Part shown: piece after piece, positions 54,382 to 62,179 of the stretch
How positions within the stretch are numbered: position 1 is the first letter of the stretch
Layout: every line of letters starts with the position of its first letter
Assembly: GCF_018866305.1 (NCBI RefSeq)
Contig: NZ_CP076456.1
Span: 62,001-126,000, forward strand
DNA: 64,000 bases
Reading direction: 5' to 3'
From: Arthrobacter sunyaminii
Lineage (GTDB): Bacteria > Actinomycetota > Actinomycetes > Actinomycetales > Micrococcaceae
Notes under the pieces: model-generated
Seen by the model: the letters and a program-made list of their open reading frames with translations, nothing else
Told to the model about the DNA's origin: nothing
Database searches by the model: none
Program-made: the position numbers and the translations under genes

Positions 54382-54387
54382 AGTCTA
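54382..54387 (-). promoter_or_regulatory. -10 element, leaderless start of FUSC gene
   Basis: On the minus strand TAGACT lies exactly 6 bases before the FUSC ATG. Confidence 0.5.
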
Positions 54388-54520
54388 GGGGCAGAGCAGT
54401 GCGCCCTCCATCCGAAGAGCACTGCGGCGTACTTCGGTGACGGGGCAAATCCGGCGGGACAACACCAGCACCTTGTGGACGCGGGTGTGCCGGCCAGAGT
54501 TTCCTCCGCCGCTTGGCCCC

Positions 54521-54542
54521 GTTCACCTTTCGTTAACCTTCT
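54521..54542 (+). promoter_or_regulatory. Pho box of the pst operon
   Basis: Two 11-base direct-repeat units, GTTCACCTTTC and GTTAACCTTCT, match the actinobacterial PhoP box (GTTCACC-type repeats with 11-bp period). The box ends 99 bases before the pstS start. The palindrome CCATCGATGG lies just downstream at 54549. Confidence 0.7.
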
Positions 54543-54641
54543 CCGTCCACCATCGATGGAGGGGCGGCAGAACGTCCCGGTGTGACGGCGCGTGCCGGGA
54601 CACCTGCTCTACGGAAAACGAGCCCTTGAAAGGGGCCAGAC

Positions 54642-55766
54642 GTGTCGGTAATTCGCATAGTTCGTTCCGCAGCACTGCTGTCAGCCGCCGCGCTCGCCTT
54701 GTCGGCGTGCGGCAGCGACAGCGCCATCACCCCGGCCGGCGGCAGCACGCCGTCGTCCTCATCGGAAAGCACCCTTGCCGGGACGCTTTCCGGGTCCGGC
54801 GCCTCCTCCCAGGACTCTGCCATGCAGGCCTGGATCGCGGGGTTCACCGCAGTGAACCCGGACACCGCAGTGCAGTACTCTCCGGACGGATCGGGAGCCG
54901 GCCGCAAGGCGCTGCTGGCCGGCGGTGTGCAGTTTGCCGGTTCGGATGCCCATTTGAAGGACGAGGAAGTGGAAGCCTCCATCGAGGCATGCGGGCCGGA
55001 CGGCGCCCTGCACATTCCCGCCTACATCTCGCCCATCGCCATCGCCTTCAACCTGGACGGCGTGGATGAACTCAACCTGGATGCCGAGACGATTGCGGGC
55101 ATCTTCCGCGGTGAAATCAGCACCTGGAATGACCCGGCGATCGCGGGACAGAATGAGGGTGCGCAGTTGCCCGATACGCCCATCACGGTTATTCACCGCT
55201 CTGACGAGTCGGGAACCACCGAAAACTTCACCGAGTACCTCGCGGCTGCAGCGCCGGCCGTGTGGAGCACTGAGGCTAGCGGTGAATGGCCGGCCGATCT
55301 GGACGGCCAGGAGAATGCCCAGGGCACCAGCGGCGTCGTGTCTGCTGCCGGCGCCACTGACGGAGCCATCACGTACGCGGACGCCTCAGCCGTCGAGGGC
55401 ATGGGCACGGTAGCGGTAAAGGTTGGCGCAGAGTACGTCCCCTACAGTTCCGAGGCCGCGGCGAAGGCGGTGGAAGCCTCCACTCCGGTGACCGGCGAGG
55501 GCCGCCCCGACGGCGACATGGCCATGGATTTGGTCCGCGACACCACCGAATCCGGAGCATACCCCGTGGTCCTGGTCTCCTACCACATCTACTGCACCAC
55601 CTACCCGGATTCTGAAACCGTAGATTTGGTGAAGGCCTTCGGCTCCTACGTGGTCAGTGAGGAGGGCCAGGCAGCTGCAGCGGACGCAGCAGGCAACGCG
55701 GAGCTCTCCCAGCCGCTTCGCGAGAAGGCCGAAGCCGCACTGGCAGGCATCAGCGTCGCGAAGTAG
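54642..55766 (+). CDS. pstS: phosphate ABC transporter, substrate-binding lipoprotein
   Basis: A 374-residue PstS. The signal peptide ends in the lipobox LSAC (20-23), so Cys23 is lipidated and the protein sits on the outer membrane face. Phosphate-contact motifs are GSGASSQDS, SPDGSGAGRKALL and HRSDESGTTENFTEYL. GTG 54642 has AAAGGGG upstream. It opens the pstSCAB high-affinity phosphate operon; a Pho box lies upstream and a strong hairpin separates it from pstC, which would give more PstS than transporter. Confidence 0.95.
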   Translation: MSVIRIVRSAALLSAAALALSACGSDSAITPAGGSTPSSSSESTLAGTLSGSGASSQDSAMQAWIAGFTAVNPDTAVQYSPDGSGAGRKALLAGGVQFAGSDAHLKDEEVEASIEACGPDGALHIPAYISPIAIAFNLDGVDELNLDAETIAGIFRGEISTWNDPAIAGQNEGAQLPDTPITVIHRSDESGTTENFTEYLAAAAPAVWSTEASGEWPADLDGQENAQGTSGVVSAAGATDGAITYADASAVEGMGTVAVKVGAEYVPYSSEAAAKAVEASTPVTGEGRPDGDMAMDLVRDTTESGAYPVVLVSYHIYCTTYPDSETVDLVKAFGSYVVSEEGQAAAADAAGNAELSQPLREKAEAALAGISVAK

Positions 55767-55776
55767 CCCGTGCCCT

Positions 55777-55809
55777 CCGGGTGGCGGCGGAGCTTCCGCC
55801 GCCACCCGG
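55777..55809 (+). terminator. hairpin between pstS and pstC (partial terminator or mRNA stabiliser)
   Basis: CCGGGTGGCGGCGGA pairs perfectly with TCCGCCGCCACCCGG (15 bp) around GCT, 10 bases after the pstS stop. No T run follows. Confidence 0.7.
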
Positions 55810-55957
55810 GGGAACGCTTCCTATTCGCACCCTCCGCCGGGCCGTGGGACAGTAAATGGGGGGATTGCGGAGTCAGACTGAGGCCCCGCGTCAAAGGGAT
55901 CAGTGCAGGGTCAGTAGAGTTTAAGAAGTTGCCAGTGAAGAACCGAAGGGTTGTGCA

Positions 55958-56890
55958 GTGTCCAGCAAGTCCATAGAAGGCACCGGTGGTGCCGGCCGTG
56001 CCGGAGACAAGGTGTTCTCCGGAATCACGCTCCTGGCCGGTTGCCTCATCCTTCTTGTCCTGTTTTCCGTGGCTGTGTTCCTGCTCTGGCAGGCGCTGCC
56101 CACGTTTACCGCCGATTCCGCGGACATCAGCGGCGGGGAGGGTTTCTTCACCTACATCTGGCCGCTGGTCATCGGCACCGTCATCGCTGCAGCCATCGCC
56201 CTGCTGATCGCGACGCCGGTGGGCATCGGCGTCGCGCTGTTCATCTCGCACTACGCGCCGCGCCGCATGGCACAGGGCCTGGGCTACCTTATTGACCTGC
56301 TGGCAGCCATCCCGTCAGTTGTGTACGGAGCCTGGGGGATGATGGTGCTGGCACCGGCCCTGGTGGGTCCCTACACCTGGCTGGCCGACAACGCCGGCTG
56401 GATCCCGATCTTCTCCGGTCCGGCCAGCCAGACCGGCAAGACCATGCTGACGGCGGGGATTGTGCTGTCCGTCATGGTGCTGCCGATCATCACCTCGCTG
56501 ACCCGTGAAATCTTCCTGCAAACCCCGAAACTGCATGAGGAAGCGGCCCTGGCCATGGGTGCCACCCGCTGGGAAATGATCCGCATGGCGGTGTTCCCCT
56601 TCGCCCGGCCTGGTGTCATCAGCGCCGTCATGCTGGGTCTGGGACGCGCCCTGGGCGAAACCATGGCCGTGGCCCTGGTTCTCTCCTCCGGCGGCCTGAT
56701 TGCCAGCCTGATCCGTCCGGGCAACCAGACGATCGCCGCGGAAATTGCCCTGAACTTCCCCGAGGCGTACGGGCTGCGCCTGTCCGAGCTGATCGCCGCC
56801 GGCCTGGTGCTGTTCCTGATCACCCTGGCCGTGAACGTGATTGCGCGCTGGATCATCAGCCGCCATAAAGAATTCTCCGGAGCCAACTGA
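55958..56890 (+). CDS. pstC: phosphate ABC transporter permease PstC
   Basis: A 310-residue permease with six membrane segments and a cytoplasmic N-terminus of about 25 residues. The EAA-loop region (EEAALAMGATRWEMIRMAVFPFARPG) contacts the ATPase, and AAIPSVVYGAWGMMVLAP is the PstC family mark. GTG 55958 has GAAGGG upstream. The stop TGA shares its last base with the pstA ATG, so PstC and PstA are coupled and form the channel heterodimer. Confidence 0.95.
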   Translation: MSSKSIEGTGGAGRAGDKVFSGITLLAGCLILLVLFSVAVFLLWQALPTFTADSADISGGEGFFTYIWPLVIGTVIAAAIALLIATPVGIGVALFISHYAPRRMAQGLGYLIDLLAAIPSVVYGAWGMMVLAPALVGPYTWLADNAGWIPIFSGPASQTGKTMLTAGIVLSVMVLPIITSLTREIFLQTPKLHEEAALAMGATRWEMIRMAVFPFARPGVISAVMLGLGRALGETMAVALVLSSGGLIASLIRPGNQTIAAEIALNFPEAYGLRLSELIAAGLVLFLITLAVNVIARWIISRHKEFSGAN

Positions 56891-57993
56891 TGCAGACACA
56901 AACACTCAGCCGCCGTCCGGCGACACTGACCAAGAACCAGCTCCCGCCGTACGCAGTATGGGTGGCGCTGGGCGCGGCAGTCATCCTGGGCGCGGCCCTG
57001 TCGGCCCTGATCGGCTTCGGCATCGCAAGCTTCACCATCTTCACCGCGGTGATCTTCGTGCTCGGCGCCACCGTCATGACCTGGATCGTCGAGGGGCGCC
57101 GGCGCGCGGTGGACCGCTTTGCCACCTACCTGATCTGCGGCTCCTTCCTGCTGGCGCTGGTTCCCCTGGTCTCCGTGATCTTCACTGTGCTGTCCAAGGG
57201 CCTGGCCGGGCTGAGCCCGGACTTCCTGTTCACCTCCATGGGCGGCATGACCGGAGCCGTGGACAACAACAGTGCCGAAACGGGCGGCCCGGTGCTGGGC
57301 GGGGCGTACCACGGCATTGTGGGCACGCTGCTGATCACCCTCTGGGCCACCATCATCTCCGTGCCGATCGGCCTGCTGACCGCCGTTTACCTCGTGGAAT
57401 ACAGCAACGGCGGCCCGCTGTCCCGTGCCATTACCTTCTTTGTGGACGTCATGACCGGAATCCCGTCCATTGTTGCCGGCCTGTTCGCCGCCGCCTTCTT
57501 CGCCCTGGTGTTCGGACCGGGCGTGCGCACCGGCTTTGTGGCCGCCGTCGCCCTCTCCGTCCTGATGATCCCCGTGGTGGTGCGATCCACCGAGGAAATG
57601 CTCAAGATCGTGCCGAATGAGCTGCGGGAGGCCTCGTACGCCCTGGGCGTGCGCAAGTGGCGCACCATCCTCAAGGTGGTGGTGCCGACGGCGATTTCCG
57701 GCATCGCCTCGGGCGTCACCCTGGCCATTGCCCGCGTCATCGGCGAGACAGCCCCGCTGCTGGTCACCGCAGGGTTTGTGAACACCATCAACATGAACGT
57801 GTTTGCGGGCTGGATGAGCACCCTGCCCACCTACATTTACCGGCAGCTAATGAGTCCCACTTCGCCCACCAACACCGATCCCAGCACACAGCGTGCCTGG
57901 GCGGCGGCGCTGCTGCTGATCATCATGGTGATGCTGTTGAATCTGGGTGCCCGTCTGATCGCCCGGATGTTTGCGCCCAAGACCGGACGCTGA
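56890..57993 (+). CDS. pstA: phosphate ABC transporter permease PstA
   Basis: A 367-residue permease. The N-terminal 90 residues contain two extra hydrophobic segments before the usual six-helix core, a feature of actinobacterial PstA. The core has [21 protein letters not shown] and the EAA-loop [24 protein letters not shown] 56890 overlaps the pstC stop by one base. The product pairs with PstC; pstB follows after 68 bases. Confidence 0.95.
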   Translation: MQTQTLSRRPATLTKNQLPPYAVWVALGAAVILGAALSALIGFGIASFTIFTAVIFVLGATVMTWIVEGRRRAVDRFATYLICGSFLLALVPLVSVIFTVLSKGLAGLSPDFLFTSMGGMTGAVDNNSAETGGPVLGGAYHGIVGTLLITLWATIISVPIGLLTAVYLVEYSNGGPLSRAITFFVDVMTGIPSIVAGLFAAAFFALVFGPGVRTGFVAAVALSVLMIPVVVRSTEEMLKIVPNELREASYALGVRKWRTILKVVVPTAISGIASGVTLAIARVIGETAPLLVTAGFVNTINMNVFAGWMSTLPTYIYRQLMSPTSPTNTDPSTQRAWAAALLLIIMVMLLNLGARLIARMFAPKTGR

Positions 57994-58061
57994 CCGGAAC
58001 CACCCCCCCTGCGGAGGCACCGCTGCCCCGCCCCCGAAGAACCTCGAACAAAAGGAATCAC

Positions 58062-58841
58062 ATGTCCAAGCGAATCGACGTCAAGGACCTCAACGTCTAC
58101 TACGGCGACTTCCTGGCCGTAGAAAACGTCAATATCAACATTGAGGCCCGTTCCGTCACGGCGTTCATCGGACCCTCGGGCTGTGGAAAGTCCACCTTCC
58201 TGCGGACCCTGAACCGCATGCATGAAGTCCTTCCCGGTGCCCGCGTGGAGGGCGAAGTCCTGCTGGACGGGGAGAACCTCTACGGTCCCGGCGTGGACCC
58301 CGTGACCGTGCGCAGCCACATCGGCATGGTGTTCCAGCGCCCCAACCCGTTCCCCACCATGTCCATCCGGGACAACGTCCTGGCCGGCGTGAAGCTGAAC
58401 AACAAGCGCATCTCCAAATCCGATGCGGACAACCTCGTGGAGAAGTCGCTCACCGGGGCCAACCTGTGGAAGGAAGTCCGGGACCGCCTGGACAAGCCCG
58501 GCTCCGGCCTCTCCGGCGGCCAGCAGCAGCGCCTGTGCATCGCCCGCGCCATCGCCGTCTCACCCGAGGTCATCCTCATGGACGAGCCGTGCTCGGCCCT
58601 GGACCCGATCTCCACTCTCGCCATCGAGGACCTCATCGAGGAACTCAAGAGTGACTACACCGTGGTGATCGTGACCCACAATATGCAGCAGGCCGCCCGG
58701 GTCTCGGACAAGACCGCGTTCTTTAACATTGCCGGCACCGGCAAGCCGGGCAAGCTCATCGAGTATGACGACACCACGGTCATCTTCAACAACCCGTCCC
58801 AGAAGGCCACGGAGGACTACGTTTCCGGACGCTTCGGATAG
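58062..58841 (+). CDS. pstB: phosphate ABC transporter ATP-binding protein PstB
   Basis: A 259-residue ATPase of the phosphate importer. Walker [11 protein letters not shown]-loop [15 protein letters not shown], signature [16 protein letters not shown], Walker [16 protein letters not shown] and the switch His in [14 protein letters not shown] are all intact. AAAGGA lies seven bases before the ATG. It ends the pst operon; no phoU gene follows, unlike in many bacteria. Confidence 0.97.
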   Translation: MSKRIDVKDLNVYYGDFLAVENVNINIEARSVTAFIGPSGCGKSTFLRTLNRMHEVLPGARVEGEVLLDGENLYGPGVDPVTVRSHIGMVFQRPNPFPTMSIRDNVLAGVKLNNKRISKSDADNLVEKSLTGANLWKEVRDRLDKPGSGLSGGQQQRLCIARAIAVSPEVILMDEPCSALDPISTLAIEDLIEELKSDYTVVIVTHNMQQAARVSDKTAFFNIAGTGKPGKLIEYDDTTVIFNNPSQKATEDYVSGRFG

Positions 58842-58881
58842 AGGCCGTTCCCGGCTCCCCGGCGCTTTCCCGCCCGGCAGG

Positions 58882-59892
58882 TCAGAGCAGCGGGCTGATG
58901 GCCAGGAAGAGAATCCCGCCCAGCAGTGCGGTGACCGGTGCTGTGACCAGCCACGTCACCAGGATTTCCCGCAGCGGAATGAAGCGGACAGTGGAGAACC
59001 GCTGGTTGGCGCCGGCGCCCACAATCGCCGAAGTCATGGTCTGCGTGCTGGAAAGCGGGATCTGAAGCCATACGGCGCCCAGGAAAAGCATGGAGGAGCT
59101 GACCGCCGTCGCACTCATGCCGCGCAGCGGGTCAATGCGCACCAGACGGCTGCCGAGTGTGCGGCTGATCCGCCAGCCGCCGAACAGGCTGCCCGCGGCC
59201 AGTGCCACGCCGGAAAAGATTTGTACCCAGAGTGGAATGCCGGTGGTGCCGGAGAATCCTGCTGCCACCAGGGCCAGGACAATCACCGCCATTGTCCGCT
59301 GCCCGTCCTGCATGCCGTGCCCCAGGGAAAACGCCGAGGTGAACACTGACTGGGCAATCCGGTTCCCCGCGTCTCCGCGCCGCGGCGAGCTGTAGCGCAT
59401 GAGCCATGTGGTCGGAAAAACCAGCAGGTAGGCCAGCACAAAGGCAATAACGGGGGAGAGCAGCAGCGGCAGGACAATCTGCTGCAGGAGCACCTGATAG
59501 GACTCGGCGATGTTGGGGCCTCCCACCAGGGTGGACGCGGCTCCCGAGCCGACTATGCCGCCCACCAGGGCGTGCGTTGAGGACGAGGGCATGCGCCGCC
59601 ACCAGGTCCACAGCCCCCAGCCGCACGCCGCCAGCAAACCCGCGATGAGGATGCCCAGGCCGGGGGTTCCCGCCGGCAGCTGGATGAACCGATCCGCCAG
59701 AACCAGGGCCAGCGCTGTGCTCAGCAGCGCGCCGGTCAGGTTGAAAACGGAGGCAAGCACGACGGCGACGGTGGGAGTCAGTGCGCGGGTGCGCACCGAG
59801 GTGGCTACGGAGTTTGAAACGTCATGGAACCCGTTGATGAAGGCGTAGGCACCTGCAAAGAGAACCACGGCGGCCAGCAGAACCGGCTCCAC
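58882..59892 (-). CDS. pit: low-affinity inorganic phosphate transporter, Pit family
   Basis: A 336-residue Pit-family permease with about ten membrane segments. The two inverted family motifs are GFHDVSNSVATSVRTRALTP at the N-terminus and GHGMQDGQRTMAVI in the second half. The first motif carries VSN where most Pit proteins have AAN. It imports phosphate, usually as a metal complex, with protons. Its ATG follows the DUF47 stop directly, so the two are one operon. It converges on pstB. Confidence 0.92.
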   Translation of the reverse strand: MEPVLLAAVVLFAGAYAFINGFHDVSNSVATSVRTRALTPTVAVVLASVFNLTGALLSTALALVLADRFIQLPAGTPGLGILIAGLLAACGWGLWTWWRRMPSSSTHALVGGIVGSGAASTLVGGPNIAESYQVLLQQIVLPLLLSPVIAFVLAYLLVFPTTWLMRYSSPRRGDAGNRIAQSVFTSAFSLGHGMQDGQRTMAVIVLALVAAGFSGTTGIPLWVQIFSGVALAAGSLFGGWRISRTLGSRLVRIDPLRGMSATAVSSSMLFLGAVWLQIPLSSTQTMTSAIVGAGANQRFSTVRFIPLREILVTWLVTAPVTALLGGILFLAISPLL

Positions 59893-60510
59893 CTAGGATT
59901 CCCGCACCAGGATGCCGCCCACGGCGGTGGCGCACTGCCGCAGTGAAGCGGTGGTCCCGGCCAACTGATCGGCGAGGTCCCTGTGCCGGGCATACGTGAG
60001 CGGCTTGTGGTCGCGCAGGAGTTCGGACACCCAGATGCGGTGGGTGCGCTCCGTGCGCTTGGACAGGCGCAGCATCTCAATCCAGTAGTCGTCGAGGTCT
60101 TCCAGTGAAGCCAGGCGGCGCATGGCACTTGCCGTCAGCTCGGCCTGCCGGCCAATGACTTCAAGCTGTTCGGCCGCACGTTTTGAAATGCCTGTCAGCC
60201 GGTACAGCGAGATGATTTCCGCTGCGGCGTCGAGGTTTTCCATTGCTGACATCAGCGTGAGGGAAAGGTCGTAGAGGTCCTCGCGGGGGAGCGGGTTGAT
60301 GAAGCTTGACCTCATCTGCGTCATAAGCGCGAAATGCAGGTCAGTGGATTCAGCCTCCAGCTGATGCATGTGCTCGGCGAGGCGTTCATAGTCAGCCGGT
60401 TCTGCGCCGAGGACCTCAGAGAGGGTCCCTGCGCCGCGGATCAGGACGCCGCCCATCTGGGAAAGGAGCTCGAGCCCCGCGTTTTCCTGGGGAAAGAGCC
60501 GCAGCCTCAC
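59893..60510 (-). CDS. DUF47 (PhoU-like) Pit accessory protein
   Basis: A 205-residue all-helical protein of the DUF47/PhoU-like family, genes for which commonly precede pit. Family-like sequences are RLFPQENAGLELLSQMG, HMHQLEAESTDLHF and INPLPREDLYDL. It probably modulates Pit activity or phosphate signalling (inference from family and position). The GTG at 60510 is not preceded by a clear ribosome site; TAATCT about 60 bases upstream could be its -10. The stop abuts the pit ATG without a gap. Confidence 0.9.
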   Translation of the reverse strand: MRLRLFPQENAGLELLSQMGGVLIRGAGTLSEVLGAEPADYERLAEHMHQLEAESTDLHFALMTQMRSSFINPLPREDLYDLSLTLMSAMENLDAAAEIISLYRLTGISKRAAEQLEVIGRQAELTASAMRRLASLEDLDDYWIEMLRLSKRTERTHRIWVSELLRDHKPLTYARHRDLADQLAGTTASLRQCATAVGGILVRES

Positions 60511-60596
60511 AGGGCAACCCTGGGTTGCCGGCCGGAGTGGGGGTCCTGCGCGAAGTAGGTCACGAGCCCAAGATTATCGGCTGTGAAGGAAGATCC

Positions 60597-60686
60597 AAAA
60601 GCGGTGCCGGACCGGGAGCGCCTCTCGGCGGAAGGCCGCTCGAAGCGGCTCTAAGTTGAAGCCCGGGGGTTCCGCGGTCCGACACC
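60597..60686 (-). ncRNA. candidate structured RNA (three-stem junction) or complex terminator
   Basis: Read on the minus strand: the ends GGTGTCGGACCG and CGGTCCGGCACC form a 12-bp closing stem. Its one irregular pair is G-U on this strand but A-C on the other. Inside are GCCGCT-tcg-AGCGGC (60635-60649) and CGCC-GAGA-GGCG (60619-60630), the latter with a GNRA loop only on this strand. GC and TTTT follow the closing stem. A promoter-like sequence stands directly upstream. It lies between two minus-strand genes, so it may be a small RNA or an elaborate terminator of the 60741 gene. I find no SRP, tmRNA or tRNA signature. Confidence 0.45.
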
Positions 60687-60692
60687 AATTTC

Positions 60693-60721
60693 AGTTTTCT
60701 ACGCTTCGCCGATGTTGTCAA
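60693..60721 (-). promoter_or_regulatory. promoter-like sequence before the candidate RNA
   Basis: On the minus strand a perfect -35 TTGACA (60721-60716), 17 bases, AAAACT (60698-60693) and then 6 bases lead to the first G of the RNA structure at 60686. The -10 is weak (3 of 6 bases match TATAAT). Confidence 0.45.
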
Positions 60722-60740
60722 CATGGGCTTCGGACGGCCC

Positions 60741-61385
60741 CTAATCCAGCTCTCCCCGACGCCAGGCAGCCGCTGAATACTCCAGGTCTTCGGCCGTGCG
60801 CATCAACTGGCGGGCATTGCGGGTGAGCTGCGTCGCCTTGTCCGTGCTGCCTGCCTCCGCTGAATCTGCATGATGGGTCTGGCCCAGGGCTACCACGCGG
60901 CAGAATGCAGCGAAGCGCTCCAGGGCTACGTCAAACTCTCCTTCGAAAGCCCCGGAGAGGATGGTGTCAGCCATGGCCTTGACCTCATCAGCGCCCAGGG
61001 GTTCCGCTACTCCGGCCACCACCTTGGACACCTGGGCGACGTCTTTGCCTGCGGCGTAGTAGGCGGCGACCCGCTCCGGATTCTGCTGAGTGGCTGCGCG
61101 GAGGGCATAGAGGCGCCACAGGGCACCCGGCAGCGAGCGGGCGGGGCTTTCCGCCCACATCTCCGCGATGGATTCCAGGCCCTGCCGGTCCGCCAGTTTC
61201 ACCAGGCGGCGGGTAATCTCCGGATCGGAGCTCTCCCTGCCGTGGTGGACCAGTGCCTGGGCTGCCAGGTGGGCCGCCTCGGATACTCGGGCCGGATCCG
61301 CGCCTCCGGGGATGTTGGCGAAGTCCAGCGGAGCGTACAGCTTGGGTTTGTGATGCCGTGGGGGCATTTCATTGGACTCACTCAT
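60741..61385 (-). CDS. conserved helical protein, unknown function
   Basis: A 214-residue soluble, Ala-rich, mostly helical protein with no membrane segment. It starts MSESNEMPPRHHKPKLYAPL. The middle (EMWAESPARSLPGALWRLYALRAATQQ) and the later part (YYAAGKDVAQVSKVVAGVAEPLGADEV) look like alpha-helical repeats. Actinobacterial relatives are, as I recall, often labelled as an RNA-polymerase beta subunit by mistake; nothing in it supports that. ATG 61385 follows TATTCT by 6 bases, so the mRNA is probably leaderless. It faces away from tRNA-Lys. Confidence 0.75.
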   Translation of the reverse strand: MSESNEMPPRHHKPKLYAPLDFANIPGGADPARVSEAAHLAAQALVHHGRESSDPEITRRLVKLADRQGLESIAEMWAESPARSLPGALWRLYALRAATQQNPERVAAYYAAGKDVAQVSKVVAGVAEPLGADEVKAMADTILSGAFEGEFDVALERFAAFCRVVALGQTHHADSAEAGSTDKATQLTRNARQLMRTAEDLEYSAAAWRRGELD

Positions 61386-61391
61386 AATTTG

Positions 61392-61397
61392 AGAATA
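61392..61397 (-). promoter_or_regulatory. -10 element, leaderless start of the 60741-61385 gene
   Basis: On the minus strand TATTCT lies exactly 6 bases before ATG 61385. Confidence 0.5.
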
Positions 61398-61521
61398 CTC
61401 CGCCCCGGGAACGGGAGTCGAGGAGTGCCACCGGGGACGGGAGCGGGGCCGGCGCGGCTGCTCCCGGGGCGAAACGCAAAGTGTGCGCCACGATGTTTCG
61501 TGAGATACGTCCCCCGTGCGA

Positions 61522-61527
61522 TAAAGT
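61522..61527 (+). promoter_or_regulatory. possible -10 of tRNA-Lys
   Basis: TAAAGT lies about 74 bases before the mature tRNA. The -35 is unclear. GGGG-aaa-CCCC (near 61561-61571) forms a small hairpin in the 5' leader. Confidence 0.3.
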
Positions 61528-61600
61528 GGAGAAGTCGATTCGTCGACGGCTGGATTGCCAGGGGAAACCCCGGCGGTAACAGTTGTCCCGATACGACTGG

Positions 61601-61676
61601 GGGCCTTTAGCTCAGTTGGTAGAGCATCGGACTTTTAATCCGTGGGTCGTGGGTTCGAGCCCCACAGGGCCCACCA
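61601..61676 (+). tRNA. tRNA-Lys (TTT anticodon)
   Basis: A full cloverleaf of 76 bases with an encoded CCA. The acceptor GGGCCTT pairs with AGGGCCC (one G-U), the D arm is GCTC-AGTTGGTAGA-GC, and the anticodon loop CTTTTAA has TTT at 61634-61636. The T arm is GTGGG-TTCGAGC-CCCAC. The first anticodon-stem pair is a T-T mismatch. A strong terminator follows. No integrase or duplicated tRNA end is present, so it is not an occupied attachment site here. Confidence 0.97.
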
Positions 61677-61720
61677 GAAGATGGGCCGGCAAGCCGTCAG
61701 CGGCGGGCCGGGACTTCGGC

Positions 61721-61754
61721 AGCACCCCGGTTTTCGGACCGGGGTGCTTTTTCT
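61721..61754 (+). terminator. intrinsic terminator of tRNA-Lys
   Basis: AGCACCCCGGT (61721-61731) pairs perfectly with ACCGGGGTGCT (61738-61748), 11 bp, followed by TTTTC. Confidence 0.9.
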
Positions 61755-61795
61755 TTGCCGGGAGCACTCCCGGGCCGGGGCGGTCAGCCTCCGGC

Positions 61796-62179
61796 TCAGG
61801 AGGACTGGCTGCCGTCGCCTTCCCCGGTACCTTCTTCGTTGCCCTCTTCCCCGGCAGGCCGGCTGCGTTCGGCCACGGGGGCAGGCACGGGCCGGCGGCG
61901 GGCGGTGTCAAACTTCATCAGCTTGTGCGTTCCGTCGCAGTAGGGCTTGATGGCGGATCCGCCGCACCTGCACAGTGCCACGGTTTCCCGGTCACGCGGA
62001 ACAAGTTCGCCGTCGGGAGTGATGATTTCAAAGTCTCCGCGCACCAGCAGCGGCCCGTTGGGATAGGTGACCACGGAGGCCGCTGCGGGCCGTTTCCCGG
62101 ATTCCGCAGCTTCGGACTGTGGATGTTCATCGTTGCCGGGACACCCGGCACACCCGTGTCCAGCGGGGGTTTCGCTCAC
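61796..62179 (-). CDS. CDGSH iron-sulfur domain protein
   Basis: A 127-residue protein with one CDGSH [2Fe-2S] site: CRCGGSAIKPYCDGTH, giving the Cys3-His ligand set. The N-terminus adds a separate CxxC (GHGCAGCPG, residues 10 and 13), and the C-terminus is Pro/Glu/Gly-rich. CDGSH proteins pass electrons or clusters. The ATG overlaps the stop of the diiron-oxidase-like gene (ATGA), so the two are coupled, and the cluster could reduce the diiron site (inference). Confidence 0.92.
   Translation of the reverse strand: MSETPAGHGCAGCPGNDEHPQSEAAESGKRPAAASVVTYPNGPLLVRGDFEIITPDGELVPRDRETVALCRCGGSAIKPYCDGTHKLMKFDTARRRPVPAPVAERSRPAGEEGNEEGTGEGDGSQSS

Noticed and set aside
60597..60686. SRP 4.5S RNA, tmRNA or selenocysteine tRNA
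   Set aside because: The GGAAG/AGCAG motif of SRP RNA, a T-arm and a CCA end are all absent, so no known RNA class fits.
61601..61676. tRNA-Lys as a genomic-island attachment site
   Set aside because: No integrase, no repeat of the tRNA 3' end and no change in gene character follow; the downstream genes look native.
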